11,720 bases of DNA from JBAWZR01 sp037142915 (GCA_037142915.1 JBAWZR010000030.1:1-11720), one strand, 5' to 3'. Shown: positions 1-6,172, numbered from the stretch's first letter. Made by a program: numbers and translations. The notes: generated by a model from the sequence alone, not told the origin.

Positions 1-125
1 ACTAATATTTTTTCCATTTTATTTAAAAATTGCTTGTTTAAACATATTTGCTTGGGACGAGGAAGGGTGCACCGTTTAGACTGTTTTTCGGGAGAATTGC
101 TTTGCTTGAAGTAGCATCTGAAGGA

Positions 126-338
126 TCAATTATAATGGCGCCCGCATATATTAACACAAACAAAACCATCTCTACCATTTCCTGTACATTTATCGAAACA
201 AGCATCGAATTCAGTTTTTTGATTTTGAATTTGTAATTGGGTAGTCGGGGTTGGTTTAAAAACAAGGTAATAACTAATCGAAATACTTATAATTAAGATT
301 CCAAAAATAAGAGTGTTTCTCAATTTTTTATCCATCAT
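126..338 (-). CDS. Small single-pass membrane or secreted protein with four cysteines
   Basis: I do not recognise this 70-residue protein. It starts with tandem Met codons and a short basic N-terminus (KKLR), followed by a hydrophobic segment at about residues 9-26, which reads as a signal anchor or uncleaved signal peptide. A polar linker (PTPTTQLQIQNQ) leads to a C-terminal tail with four cysteines at about residues 47, 51, 61 and 65, spaced C-x3-C-x9-C-x3-C. That spacing suggests two disulfides or a small metal site outside the membrane; this is inference. The start lies 13 bases after the stop of the preceding small gene on the same strand, so the two may be co-transcribed. No Shine-Dalgarno site is visible, as for most genes here. 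It could be a chance open frame, but the membrane segment plus ordered cysteines argues for a real gene. Confidence 0.5.
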   Translation of the reverse strand: MMDKKLRNTLIFGILIISISISYYLVFKPTPTTQLQIQNQKTEFDACFDKCTGNGRDGFVCVNICGRHYN

Positions 339-351
339 AAAACTTTATGCA

Positions 352-546
352 TTAAGGCTTTTTTACATCTAACAAATCACCCTTCAAAAGAAAATCATCA
401 GAGGGCTTATTATAAGTCCACGAGTCATCACCGTCATTTACAATTTCTGTTTCAAATAACGATTTTGAGGCATCGGATACTTTTACAATAAACACTAAAT
501 CATCAATCGTTCCGTATTCATCCGTTTTCTCTCTCCAATCGGGCAT
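352..546 (-). CDS. Small acidic protein of unknown function, possibly a remnant
   Basis: This is a 64-residue frame beginning MPDWREKTDEYG and ending DLLDVKKP. It is rich in Asp and Glu, has no membrane segment, and I recognise no family. The same frame stays open upstream to base 726, but that part runs through the tRNA terminator and the tRNA 3' exon, so I take the internal Met at 546 as the start. A residual possibility is that this is the C-terminal end of a longer, broken gene, since the residues just before the Met (FRLLQNFRKF) also look protein-like. No Shine-Dalgarno site precedes the Met. It is followed closely by the cysteine-containing small gene on the same strand. Confidence 0.35.
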   Translation of the reverse strand: MPDWREKTDEYGTIDDLVFIVKVSDASKSLFETEIVNDGDDSWTYNKPSDDFLLKGDLLDVKKP

Positions 547-565
547 TGGAAATTTTCGAAAGTTC

Positions 566-618
566 TGAAGTAAACGAAAAACGACGGCTTCTGAGTTTCT
601 TACTTCAGAACTGCCGTC
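566..618 (-). terminator. Rho-independent terminator downstream of tRNA-Asn
   Basis: Read on the minus strand, GACGGC (618-613) and TTCTGA (610-605) pair with TCAGAA (594-589) and GCCGTC (588-583), giving a 12-bp stem with a two-base bulge and a loop of about 10 bases. It is followed by GTTTTTCGTTT. It lies about 80 bases after the tRNA 3' end and would end the tRNA transcript. Confidence 0.7.
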
Positions 619-733
619 TTTCGGGGAAAAACCTACTGTTTGAGCTCCGTTCTCCCTTCTTTGAGATACACGCGAACGCGCATCAACCTTCTGTGCTCCG
701 GCGACAGGATTCGAACCTGTGACCAATTGATTA

Positions 734-1181
734 CATCTACTCTCGTCGTTTCCGACCAGGATGGACTATATCTTCTCCATATTCCAACGAATGTTGGAGG
801 GTAGGAGTGAGGCGCTTCCCATCTCGACACATAGTCGAGAAAGTACTCCCTTGCGGGATAGTCTCTGAACCTGCCTTCACTAAAGTTTCGGCATGGCAAA
901 GCCTTCCATAACTTTACTGAAGGATTGGCTACCGATTACCCTAGCCGCGCTGAACGGCCGTAGGCTTCCGGTATTTCACCTCATTCTTCACTCTTGGATT
1001 TCTCCAAGAGGCTGCGTAATCTTGCGTGCTCTTAATAGAAACACTTACCGCCTTTATATTCAAGCGCTTTGACCCGAATCATCTTGCGACGACGCGAGAC
1101 GGCCTGCTTGATATACTCGGCACGGTCAGCATAGGTTCTTTTCTTCGGCATACGAAAAAATCAATACACCTCGGATCTGCC
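734..1181 (-). other. Group IA self-splicing intron in tRNA-Asn
   Basis: All core helices can be drawn on the minus strand. P1: exon CUGU (1185-1182) with GCAG (1015-1012), with the U-G wobble at the splice site. P10: 3' exon UAAUC (733-729) with GAUUA (1021-1017). P2: CTCTTGGA-GAAA-TCCAAGAG (1010-991). P3: UGAGGUG (983-977) with CGCCUCA (814-808). P4: UACCG (973-969) with CGGUA (934-930). P5: AGCC with GGCU (966-963 with 946-943). P6/P6a: 929-873. P7: GACUA (863-859) with UAGUC (768-764). P7.1: UCCC-GCAA-GGGA (858-847). P7.2: TCTCGAC with GTCGAGA (840-822). P8: 807-775. P9: GTCG-GAAA-CGAC (756-745). The terminal base is G (734). P7.1 and P7.2 between P7 and P3 are the mark of subgroup IA, like phage T4 td, whereas most known bacterial tRNA introns are IC3. 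The P1 loop carries the HNH stub. The intact helices and three GNRA loops suggest active splicing. Confidence 0.92.
1032..1151 (-). pseudogene. N-terminal stub of an HNH homing endonuclease inside the intron P1 loop
   Basis: A 39-codon frame starts MPKKRTYADRAEY and ends ALEYKGGKCFY before TAA. From memory of the family, intron-linked HNH nucleases of Patescibacteria begin the same way and continue from KGGKC into a second zinc cysteine and then the HNH catalytic core. Here the frame stops three residues after the KGG motif's end, just after the first cysteine, so both the metal site and the catalytic histidines are missing. Only about 11 bases separate the stop from the P10/P1 guide sequence at 1021-1012, so there is no room for the missing domain in any frame. 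A GAGGTG sequence lies 15 bases before the Met, too far for a good ribosome site. The likely history is loss of the nuclease domain with the ribozyme retained. It could instead be a short peptide that still has a role, for example in RNA binding through its basic residues. Confidence 0.75.
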
Positions 1182-1205
1182 ACAGTCAACTGCTCTACCG
1201 CTGAG

Positions 1206-1217
1206 CTACGCCGGAAT
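1206..1217 (-). repeat. 12-bp repeat, copy 1 (tRNA-Asn 5' end)
   Basis: On the minus strand this reads ATTCCGGCGTAG and covers the first ten bases of tRNA-Asn plus two leader bases. An identical 12-mer lies 88 bases upstream at 1294-1305. Confidence 0.8.
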
Positions 1218-1293
1218 CTTCTTTTTCAAGAAAATACATTCTTCATAAATATTCTGGATTACTCTATCCTTAGGGGAAACCTCGGGATATAGA

Positions 1294-1305
1294 CTACGCC
1301 GGAAT
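1294..1305 (-). repeat. 12-bp repeat, copy 2 (upstream duplicate of tRNA-Asn 5' end)
   Basis: This is an exact copy of ATTCCGGCGTAG from the tRNA 5' end. It is not followed by a D-arm, so it is not a second tRNA. It may be the scar of a tandem duplication or of a recombination event at the tRNA. Confidence 0.7.
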
Positions 1306-1355
1306 ACTATTAGAATGCTTTTTCAGTATAGGCAGAAAGGAAATTTTTGGCAATA

Positions 1356-1379
1356 CCCAGCCCTTCGCGAAGAGCTGGG
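1356..1379. other. Stable hairpin of unknown role
   Basis: CCCAGC (1356-1361) pairs with GCTGGG (1374-1379), and inside it CTT pairs with AAG around CGCG, with one C-A mismatch. No U-tract follows on either strand, so it is not an ordinary intrinsic terminator. Confidence 0.55.
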
Positions 1380-1439
1380 CAAGCCCCGCCCATAAAAGCC
1401 GCGCGCGACAGATGGACAGGCCCGCTTCACAAATAACGA

Positions 1440-1445
1440 TATAAT
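1440..1445 (+). promoter_or_regulatory. Possible -10 element for the PBP gene
   Basis: A perfect TATAAT lies 82 bases before the start codon. No -35 hexamer sits at normal spacing (TGGACA at 1413-1418 is 21 bases away), so this is tentative. A second candidate, TATAAA, lies at 1500-1505. Confidence 0.35.
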
Positions 1446-1458
1446 CAAAGGTTAGTAC

Positions 1459-1538
1459 GCTAAAAATCGCCTCTTCTCAAAAACCCTTTTCTGATGTAGT
1501 ATAAAGGTACTTTTAGCGCTTTTTTCTATGCGATTTTT
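1459..1538 (+). promoter_or_regulatory. Leader with two mutually exclusive pairings over the PBP start codon
   Basis: GCTAAAA (1459-1465) can pair with TTTTAGC (1511-1517). Alternatively the overlapping AAAAATCGC (1462-1470) can pair with GCGATTTTT (1530-1538), which starts at the G of the AUG at 1528-1530. The two pairings share bases 1462-1465 and cannot form together, so the leader could switch between an exposed and a covered start. This is inference from complementarity only. Confidence 0.3.
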
Positions 1539-4098
1539 TCAAAAAACTCCTCAGCATCTGTCCCTCCAAGAACAATTACGCAATCGATCCAAAAAACACC
1601 GTTTCTGGTGGTATTTGTGGCGATTTCTTGTAGCTGGATTTGCCCTCAGTATCGTGACGATAATAGCCACCTTTTTATATTTTTCCAAGGATCTCCCTAA
1701 TCCAAACACCATCAAGACTCGAGCCGTCACCGAATCGACCAAAATCTTCGACCGCACCGGCAATCACCTCCTCTATGAGATTCACGGCGAAGAAAAACGC
1801 ACCATCATCCCGCTCAGCGACATACCGCAAACCGTCCGAGCCGCCACCATCACCCTCGAAGACCGTGATTTCTATAATCACGGTGGCATCCAATTGGTCG
1901 CCATCCTCCGCGCTGTCTACCGAGACATCACCGGTGGCCGAGTAGCACAGGGCGGTTCGACTATCACCCAACAATTCATCAAGAACTCCCTCCTCACAAA
2001 TGAAAAAACTTTCACTCGAAAGATAAAGGAGGTCATTCTCTCGATTGAGTTGGAACGAAAATATTCCAAAGACGAAATCCTCGGGATGTACCTCAATGAA
2101 ATCCCCTATGGTTCCAATGCCTATGGTGTACAAGCGGCGTCACAGACCTTCTTCGGCAAGGACTCCAAAGACCTCTCGCTCGACGAGTCTGCTCTGCTCG
2201 CATCGCTTCCCAATGCACCTACCTACTATTCTCCTTATGGTCTCCACACCGATGCCCTCAACAATCGTAAAGACAAAGCGTTAACGCAAATGGCCAATCT
2301 CGGATATATCACCCAAGAACAAGCCGACGAAGCTATTGCCTCCGAAACACTCGAGAAAATCATTCCCCAACGGGAAGCGATCGCCGCGCCGCACTTCGTG
2401 ATGTATGTGAAGGAGCGCCTCGTCAATACCTATGGCGAACAGGCTCTCGAGCAAAACGGGATGAAGATCTATACCACGCTCGACTGGGACAAACAACAAG
2501 CTGCCGAACAAGCGATAGCGGACGGCACGCCCAAGAACGATCGCTACAAGGCGAGCAACGCCGCGCTCATTTCCACTGATCCCAAAACTGGACAAATCCT
2601 CGCGATGGTCGGGTCGCGCAATTATTTCGACACCAAAATCGACGGTCAGGTCAATGTCGCCCTCAGTCCACGCCAACCAGGATCATCCTTCAAACCATTC
2701 GTCTATCTCGATGGATTCACCAAGGGCTACCTCCCCGAAACTATTCTCAACGATGTCCAGACGAACTTCAGCACCGACACAGATAAAGAATATACCCCGC
2801 AGAATTACAATGGTAAATTCAACGGTCCCCTCTCTATCAAGAAAGCGCTTGGCGGTTCGCTCAATATCCCCGCGGTCAAGATGCTCTACCTCGTCGGTGT
2901 CCGAGATGCTGTCAGCTTCGCCAAGAACCTCGGCATCACTACACTCAATCGACCCGATCAATACGGCCTCTCACTCGTACTCGGTGGTGGCGAGGTGAAA
3001 CTCATCGACCATGTCGCCGCCTATGGCACACTCGCGACCGGCGGCATCAAACACGACCAAATCTCCATCATCCGCGTCGAGGATGCCAAAAGTAATGTGC
3101 TCGAACAATATACTCCCAGTGATGGAACTCGTGTCGTGGATGAAAAATATGTCGCTATGCTCGACTCTGTTATCTCCAATAGCGAGAATCGCGACTGGGT
3201 CTTCGGCGCTAAGAATCCACTCGATTTCCCCGATCGCCAAGTCGCAGCCAAAACCGGCACCACCAATGAATTCCGCGATGCCTGGACCATCGGCTACACG
3301 CCCTCCCTTGTCGCCGGCGTCTGGGTGGGCAACAACGACAACACGTCTATGAGTACCGGTGCTGATGGTTCGGTCGTGGCCGGTCCCATTTGGCGCGCCT
3401 ATATGGACAAAGTTCTCGGGAATATGCCCAAAGAAGACTTTCCCACCTATAATCCAGACGATTACATTGGCGATGGTGACGGCAAGACCAATAAGCCGAT
3501 GCTCAATGGCCAAATGGAAGAAAACAAAAATGTGAAAGTCTGTGAAATTCCCGGAAAAAACAATGGGTATTGTATCGCCAATAAATATTGCCCCGACAGT
3601 GAAGTGGAGAAAAAAACCTTTCTCAATGCGCACTCTATCCTCTTTTATGTCGATCGTGCCGACCCAGCCGGACCCATACCAAGTGACCCGAGCAAAGATC
3701 CGCAGTATAAAGAGTGGGAAAAAAATGTCCAAAAATGGTACGACAAGAATTCCGATAAAGTCGCCAAACACGCCGTCATCGATACCGCTCCCACTGATGA
3801 ATGTAAAGAAAATGATTTCTTGTCGCAATTCAAACCGTCCGTGAGTATTTCTGCGCCCGCGAGCGCCACATCCGCAACATTCACGGTCTCCGCTTCGGCC
3901 GATGCTCCCTACGGCGTCGACTCACTCACAATCTCAGTCAATGGTAATAAAGTCGGCTCATCGAATAGCAATTCGGTCAGCGCCTCCTACACCCCCTCCA
4001 CTGGAGACAATGGCTCCACCCTCAAAGTCGAGGCCAGCCTCAAAGACGACAACGGCAACACCGCTTCTGACACGAAAAATGTAAGCGTTTCATTTTAA
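1528..4098 (+). CDS. Class A penicillin-binding protein (PBP1A type), glycosyltransferase plus transpeptidase
   Basis: This bifunctional peptidoglycan synthase polymerises lipid II into glycan and cross-links the stem peptides outside the cytoplasmic membrane. In its 856 residues: a basic cytoplasmic N-terminus, one membrane anchor at about 30-52, a GT51 domain at about 80-240, and a transpeptidase domain at about 340-630. GT51 motifs are EDRDFYNHGG (catalytic Glu111), QGGSTITQQ at 141-149 and RKYSKDEILGMYLNEIPYG at about 177-195. Transpeptidase motifs are SSFK (nucleophile Ser386), SLN (444-446) and KTG (575-577), so both active sites look intact. After about 640 comes a linker with four cysteines (672-688) and, from about 770 to the end, an Ig-like beta domain rich in Ser and Thr, an extra domain that may bind the wall. 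No Shine-Dalgarno site is present; the start follows CTTTTTTCT. It stands alone between a tRNA and a bidirectional terminator. Confidence 0.96.
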   Translation: MRFFQKTPQHLSLQEQLRNRSKKHRFWWYLWRFLVAGFALSIVTIIATFLYFSKDLPNPNTIKTRAVTESTKIFDRTGNHLLYEIHGEEKRTIIPLSDIPQTVRAATITLEDRDFYNHGGIQLVAILRAVYRDITGGRVAQGGSTITQQFIKNSLLTNEKTFTRKIKEVILSIELERKYSKDEILGMYLNEIPYGSNAYGVQAASQTFFGKDSKDLSLDESALLASLPNAPTYYSPYGLHTDALNNRKDKALTQMANLGYITQEQADEAIASETLEKIIPQREAIAAPHFVMYVKERLVNTYGEQALEQNGMKIYTTLDWDKQQAAEQAIADGTPKNDRYKASNAALISTDPKTGQILAMVGSRNYFDTKIDGQVNVALSPRQPGSSFKPFVYLDGFTKGYLPETILNDVQTNFSTDTDKEYTPQNYNGKFNGPLSIKKALGGSLNIPAVKMLYLVGVRDAVSFAKNLGITTLNRPDQYGLSLVLGGGEVKLIDHVAAYGTLATGGIKHDQISIIRVEDAKSNVLEQYTPSDGTRVVDEKYVAMLDSVISNSENRDWVFGAKNPLDFPDRQVAAKTGTTNEFRDAWTIGYTPSLVAGVWVGNNDNTSMSTGADGSVVAGPIWRAYMDKVLGNMPKEDFPTYNPDDYIGDGDGKTNKPMLNGQMEENKNVKVCEIPGKNNGYCIANKYCPDSEVEKKTFLNAHSILFYVDRADPAGPIPSDPSKDPQYKEWEKNVQKWYDKNSDKVAKHAVIDTAPTDECKENDFLSQFKPSVSISAPASATSATFTVSASADAPYGVDSLTISVNGNKVGSSNSNSVSASYTPSTGDNGSTLKVEASLKDDNGNTASDTKNVSVSF

Positions 4099-4123
4099 CA
4101 CCTCTCCTGTTATTTCCTCTGCA

Positions 4124-4160
4124 ATTAAAAACAGACCCTCCTTCTGGGTCTGTTTTTAAT
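4124..4160. terminator. Bidirectional intrinsic terminator between PBP and the replication operon
   Basis: A perfect 15-bp stem pairs ATTAAAAACAGACCC (4124-4138) with GGGTCTGTTTTTAAT (4146-4160) around a 7-base loop. The T-rich arm on each strand serves as the U-tract. It would end both the PBP transcript (plus) and the operon finishing at 4171 (minus). Confidence 0.92.
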
Positions 4161-4170
4161 ATTCCACTCA

Positions 4171-4686
4171 TTACTTTTTCAAACCATCAATATCAGCGAG
4201 AAGGCGATGGAGGGTCTCCTCGATTTTTTCTAGTTTGAGGTTGGTGATGGCGTGGTGTTTTTTGTCGTCCTCGTCAGCTTTATCATCCTCACCAAATTCT
4301 TCGGAAATTTCTTCCACATCCTCCCCAATCTCCTTGACTTCGGTTTGAATATCCTCGATATCTTCGGAAATTTCCTCCACGTCCTCTTGAATATCTTCGA
4401 TGTCTTCCTGTACTGCAGTCAAACCCTCCGAATGACGACTGACCGTCATCTGAATGAAAATAGCCATATAGATCGCCTCGAGCGACACCACAGTGGTGAG
4501 TATCAGTAAAATTTGCTCCATATTGAAACCAATCCAACTCAAGCTGAAGATGCCGATAAAAAAGAGGGTGTGGATAAGCAGCGACCAGACCGAACCCAGT
4601 CCATTGGCCGCACGAAAAGCGAATTTCTCAAGTAAAGTTTCTTCTTTGTGTGTTGTCTCGATGTCGCTATTTTTGTTTTTTTCCAT
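4171..4686 (-). CDS. DUF1003-like membrane protein with acidic coiled-coil tail
   Basis: This 171-residue protein has a polar N-terminus, two membrane helices at about 33-52 and 57-80, and a conserved-looking stretch LEAIYMAIFIQM that resembles the second helix of DUF1003 proteins. From about residue 90 to 135 it has a repeating acidic pattern (ED-I-ED-I-QED-V-EEIS) with hydrophobic residues at regular intervals, a clear coiled coil, followed by a very acidic patch (EFGEDDKADEDDKKHH) and a second amphipathic helix. The function of DUF1003 proteins is not established; oligomerisation at the membrane is my inference for the coiled coil. It starts 11 bases after dciA and is the last gene before the terminator, so it probably shares the replication operon's transcript. 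Family assignment is by pattern memory and should be treated as likely rather than certain. Confidence 0.75.
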   Translation of the reverse strand: MEKNKNSDIETTHKEETLLEKFAFRAANGLGSVWSLLIHTLFFIGIFSLSWIGFNMEQILLILTTVVSLEAIYMAIFIQMTVSRHSEGLTAVQEDIEDIQEDVEEISEDIEDIQTEVKEIGEDVEEISEEFGEDDKADEDDKKHHAITNLKLEKIEETLHRLLADIDGLKK

Positions 4687-4697
4687 ACTTGTTGCTA

Positions 4698-5003
4698 TTA
4701 AGAGGCAAAACTACTTTCCACTTTTATTTCTTCTACCACTTCCTGGCCGAGTTCTTTATTAAGCAATACGCGAAAATTTTCCTGCTCGAGGAAAAGCTCT
4801 TGCGCCCAGATGGAGGATTTGGCAGCAACGAACAATTTTTTATCTTTGAAATATCGCGCTTCGAGGTGCGTCCCACCCTGCGCTCCGAACTCGCGGGTCA
4901 CCAGTTGTTTGAACACATAAAACAGCGTCTGGTCATCGAGTACCGATGGCTGCTGTACTCTCTGGAGTGCGCTTTGTTTGAGCAGATCACGAAGGTCTTG
5001 CAT
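4698..5003 (-). CDS. dciA: DciA-like (DUF721) replicative helicase loader
   Basis: DciA loads the DnaB helicase at the origin in the many bacteria without DnaC or DnaI. This 101-residue protein shows the DUF721 core: the stretch KKLFVAAKSSIWAQELFLEQ at about 54-73 matches the family pattern of a beta strand, a small residue-Ser-x-x-WAQEL turn and a helix, then an N-L-N-like region (VLLNKELGQEVVEEIKV). It is shorter than many members, being little more than the core domain and a helical N-terminus. The strongest support is position: its ATG begins one base after the dnaN stop, in the order dnaA-dnaN-dciA, so it is co-translated with the initiator and clamp. Alternatives would be a generic DUF721 protein of other function, which the context makes less likely. 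Confidence 0.8.
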   Translation of the reverse strand: MQDLRDLLKQSALQRVQQPSVLDDQTLFYVFKQLVTREFGAQGGTHLEARYFKDKKLFVAAKSSIWAQELFLEQENFRVLLNKELGQEVVEEIKVESSFAS

Positions 5004-5004
5004 A

Positions 5005-6159
5005 TTAATTCCGGATGGGGACGACGATGTAGAGTGAAGTGGTGTTTTCTATACTCTTGTCGTTGATCATCCGGAAAGCGACTGGTGTCGAACTCTGATT
5101 GACGAGCAGCGCCAGGGTCGGTGTCGTGATAGCATTGATACCGTCGATGATGTAACGCGGATTGAAGATGAGGTCGATGATTTCCGTGCCGTCGATAGTA
5201 GCCTTGAGGAGTGTACGGTTCTCACCAATCTCTTGTGAACGAGACTCGATGAAGAGGTGTTGTTCTTCGGGACGGATACGGAGGACGATCTCCTGCACAC
5301 CTTGCGAGGCAAAAACTGAGGCGATACGCACCGCTCTCAAAAATAATTCCTTATCGAGGATAATTTTCGTGGCAAATGACGGCGGGATAATCTGCTTATA
5401 ATCAGGAAACTTCCCACTTACGAGACGAGAAATGATCTGCACGCCATCGACTTCGAAAAAGAGTTGGTTTTCCTCAGCGGTCAGCTGTACTGTAGTACTT
5501 TCAGGTGAGATTACACGGACGAGCTCGGTCAGCGTGGCAGATGGCACGACACACGACCCCTGCGCGATGAGCGGTGCTAATGCTTCGGGAGTGGGTGGCG
5601 TATCAAGTTCGATCAATTCCTCGGACAAACGAAAACTATCCGATGCGGCGAGACAGATACTCTTCTCAGTGAAAATCATATTCACTCCGGTCAACTCGAT
5701 ACGCGCGTCATTGACCGCCACGCACGGCAGAAGTCGCCCGAGAGCCGAACGCAATAGCTGGGCAGGAATCATGATCGAGGCACTCCCCTCTTTGGCTTGA
5801 GGAATAATCGGAAATTCCTGAGCATCAAGTCCCTTAATCTTCACCTGGTACTGCCCCGCAGTGATCGAAAGTGCCAATCCAGGCATCTCTTCAAGAGTGA
5901 TCGTCTCACCGACTGGCAGATTGGAAATGAAGTTTGATAACAGTTTGGCTGGCACAGTGATGCGACCATCCGTCTCAATTTTGGCGCCCACGCGAGCCAC
6001 GATACCAATATCCAAGTTGGTCGCTGAGAGCTTCAAACGACCATTATCGGTTTCAAGTAAAAAATTACCGAGAATAGGGAGTGTTCCCTGTCGTCCCACG
6101 CCACGCTCCGCCACGCCGATCGCCCGCTTCAAATTTTCCTGCGTACAAATGACTTTCAT
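5005..6159 (-). CDS. dnaN: DNA polymerase III sliding clamp (beta subunit)
   Basis: The beta clamp is a ring-shaped dimer that tethers the replicative polymerase to DNA. At 384 residues it has the normal length for three tandem clamp folds. The N-terminal fold shows ENLKRAIGVAERGVG, then LPILGNFLLE and ATNLDIGIVARV, which match the family's first domain. GLDAQEFPIIP begins the linker to domain two (about 110-125), and SGKFPDYKQIIP marks the start of domain three. The C-terminus ends LYIVVPIRN, close to the usual hydrophobic-P-x-R ending near the partner-binding pocket. It lies 13 bases after dnaA and overlaps the start region of dciA with a one-base gap. No Shine-Dalgarno site is visible before the ATG, so it may depend on the dnaA transcript and coupling. 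Confidence 0.97.
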   Translation of the reverse strand: MKVICTQENLKRAIGVAERGVGRQGTLPILGNFLLETDNGRLKLSATNLDIGIVARVGAKIETDGRITVPAKLLSNFISNLPVGETITLEEMPGLALSITAGQYQVKIKGLDAQEFPIIPQAKEGSASIMIPAQLLRSALGRLLPCVAVNDARIELTGVNMIFTEKSICLAASDSFRLSEELIELDTPPTPEALAPLIAQGSCVVPSATLTELVRVISPESTTVQLTAEENQLFFEVDGVQIISRLVSGKFPDYKQIIPPSFATKIILDKELFLRAVRIASVFASQGVQEIVLRIRPEEQHLFIESRSQEIGENRTLLKATIDGTEIIDLIFNPRYIIDGINAITTPTLALLVNQSSTPVAFRMINDKSIENTTSLYIVVPIRN

Positions 6160-6172
6160 AATTTTTTCGTTA

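Larger units (their letters stand above)
696..1215 (-). tRNA. tRNA-Asn(GUU) split by a group I intron
   Basis: The 5' exon is 1215-1182 and the 3' exon is 733-696 on the minus strand. Joined, they make a 72-nt tRNA: acceptor TCCGGCG with CGCCGGA, D-stem GCTC with GAGC around a loop containing GG, anticodon arm GTTGA-CTGTTAA-TCAAT, variable loop TGGTC, and T-arm ACAGG-TTCGAAT-CCTGT. The anticodon is GTT and the discriminator is G, as expected for asparagine. The exons are separated by 448 nt exactly between anticodon positions 35 and 36, and the join is unambiguous because a shift by even one base breaks the seven-base loop. The terminal CCA is not encoded (the DNA reads GCAC after the T-arm side of the acceptor), so CCA must be added after transcription. 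The gene is followed by a terminator at 566-618. Confidence 0.93.
1216..1527. other. Non-coding stretch between tRNA-Asn and the PBP gene
   Basis: I see no convincing gene in these 312 bases. They hold the duplicate of the tRNA 5' end at 1294-1305, a strong hairpin at 1356-1379, a GC-rich patch at about 1381-1430 that I cannot assign, a perfect TATAAT at 1440-1445, and the long leader of the PBP gene. The GC-rich patch was compared by eye with RNase P RNA and tmRNA ends and matched neither convincingly. Confidence 0.6.

Noticed and set aside
547..726. Upstream extension of the small acidic gene as an open frame to 726
   Set aside because: It runs through the tRNA terminator and the tRNA-Asn 3' exon; its first residues are just the T-arm read as codons.
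633..899. 88-codon minus-strand frame across the intron
   Set aside because: It overlaps P3-P9 of the ribozyme, and its sequence is dictated by the RNA helices rather than by any protein pattern.
1026..1292. 88-codon plus-strand frame over the tRNA and nuclease stub
   Set aside because: It is antisense to the tRNA 5' exon and the HNH stub, with no recognisable protein pattern.
1381..1430. GC-rich patch considered as a piece of RNase P RNA, tmRNA or another structured RNA
   Set aside because: I could find none of the conserved motifs of those RNAs, and the patch is too short and lacks partner strands.
2971..3828. 285-codon minus-strand frame inside the PBP gene
   Set aside because: It is wholly antisense to the transpeptidase domain, where all catalytic motifs are on the plus strand.
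4280..4420. Repeated GAA/GAT-like sequence considered as a CRISPR or tandem DNA repeat
   Set aside because: The repetition comes from the acidic coiled-coil codons; the units vary in length and sequence and there are no spacers. No CRISPR array is present in the window.
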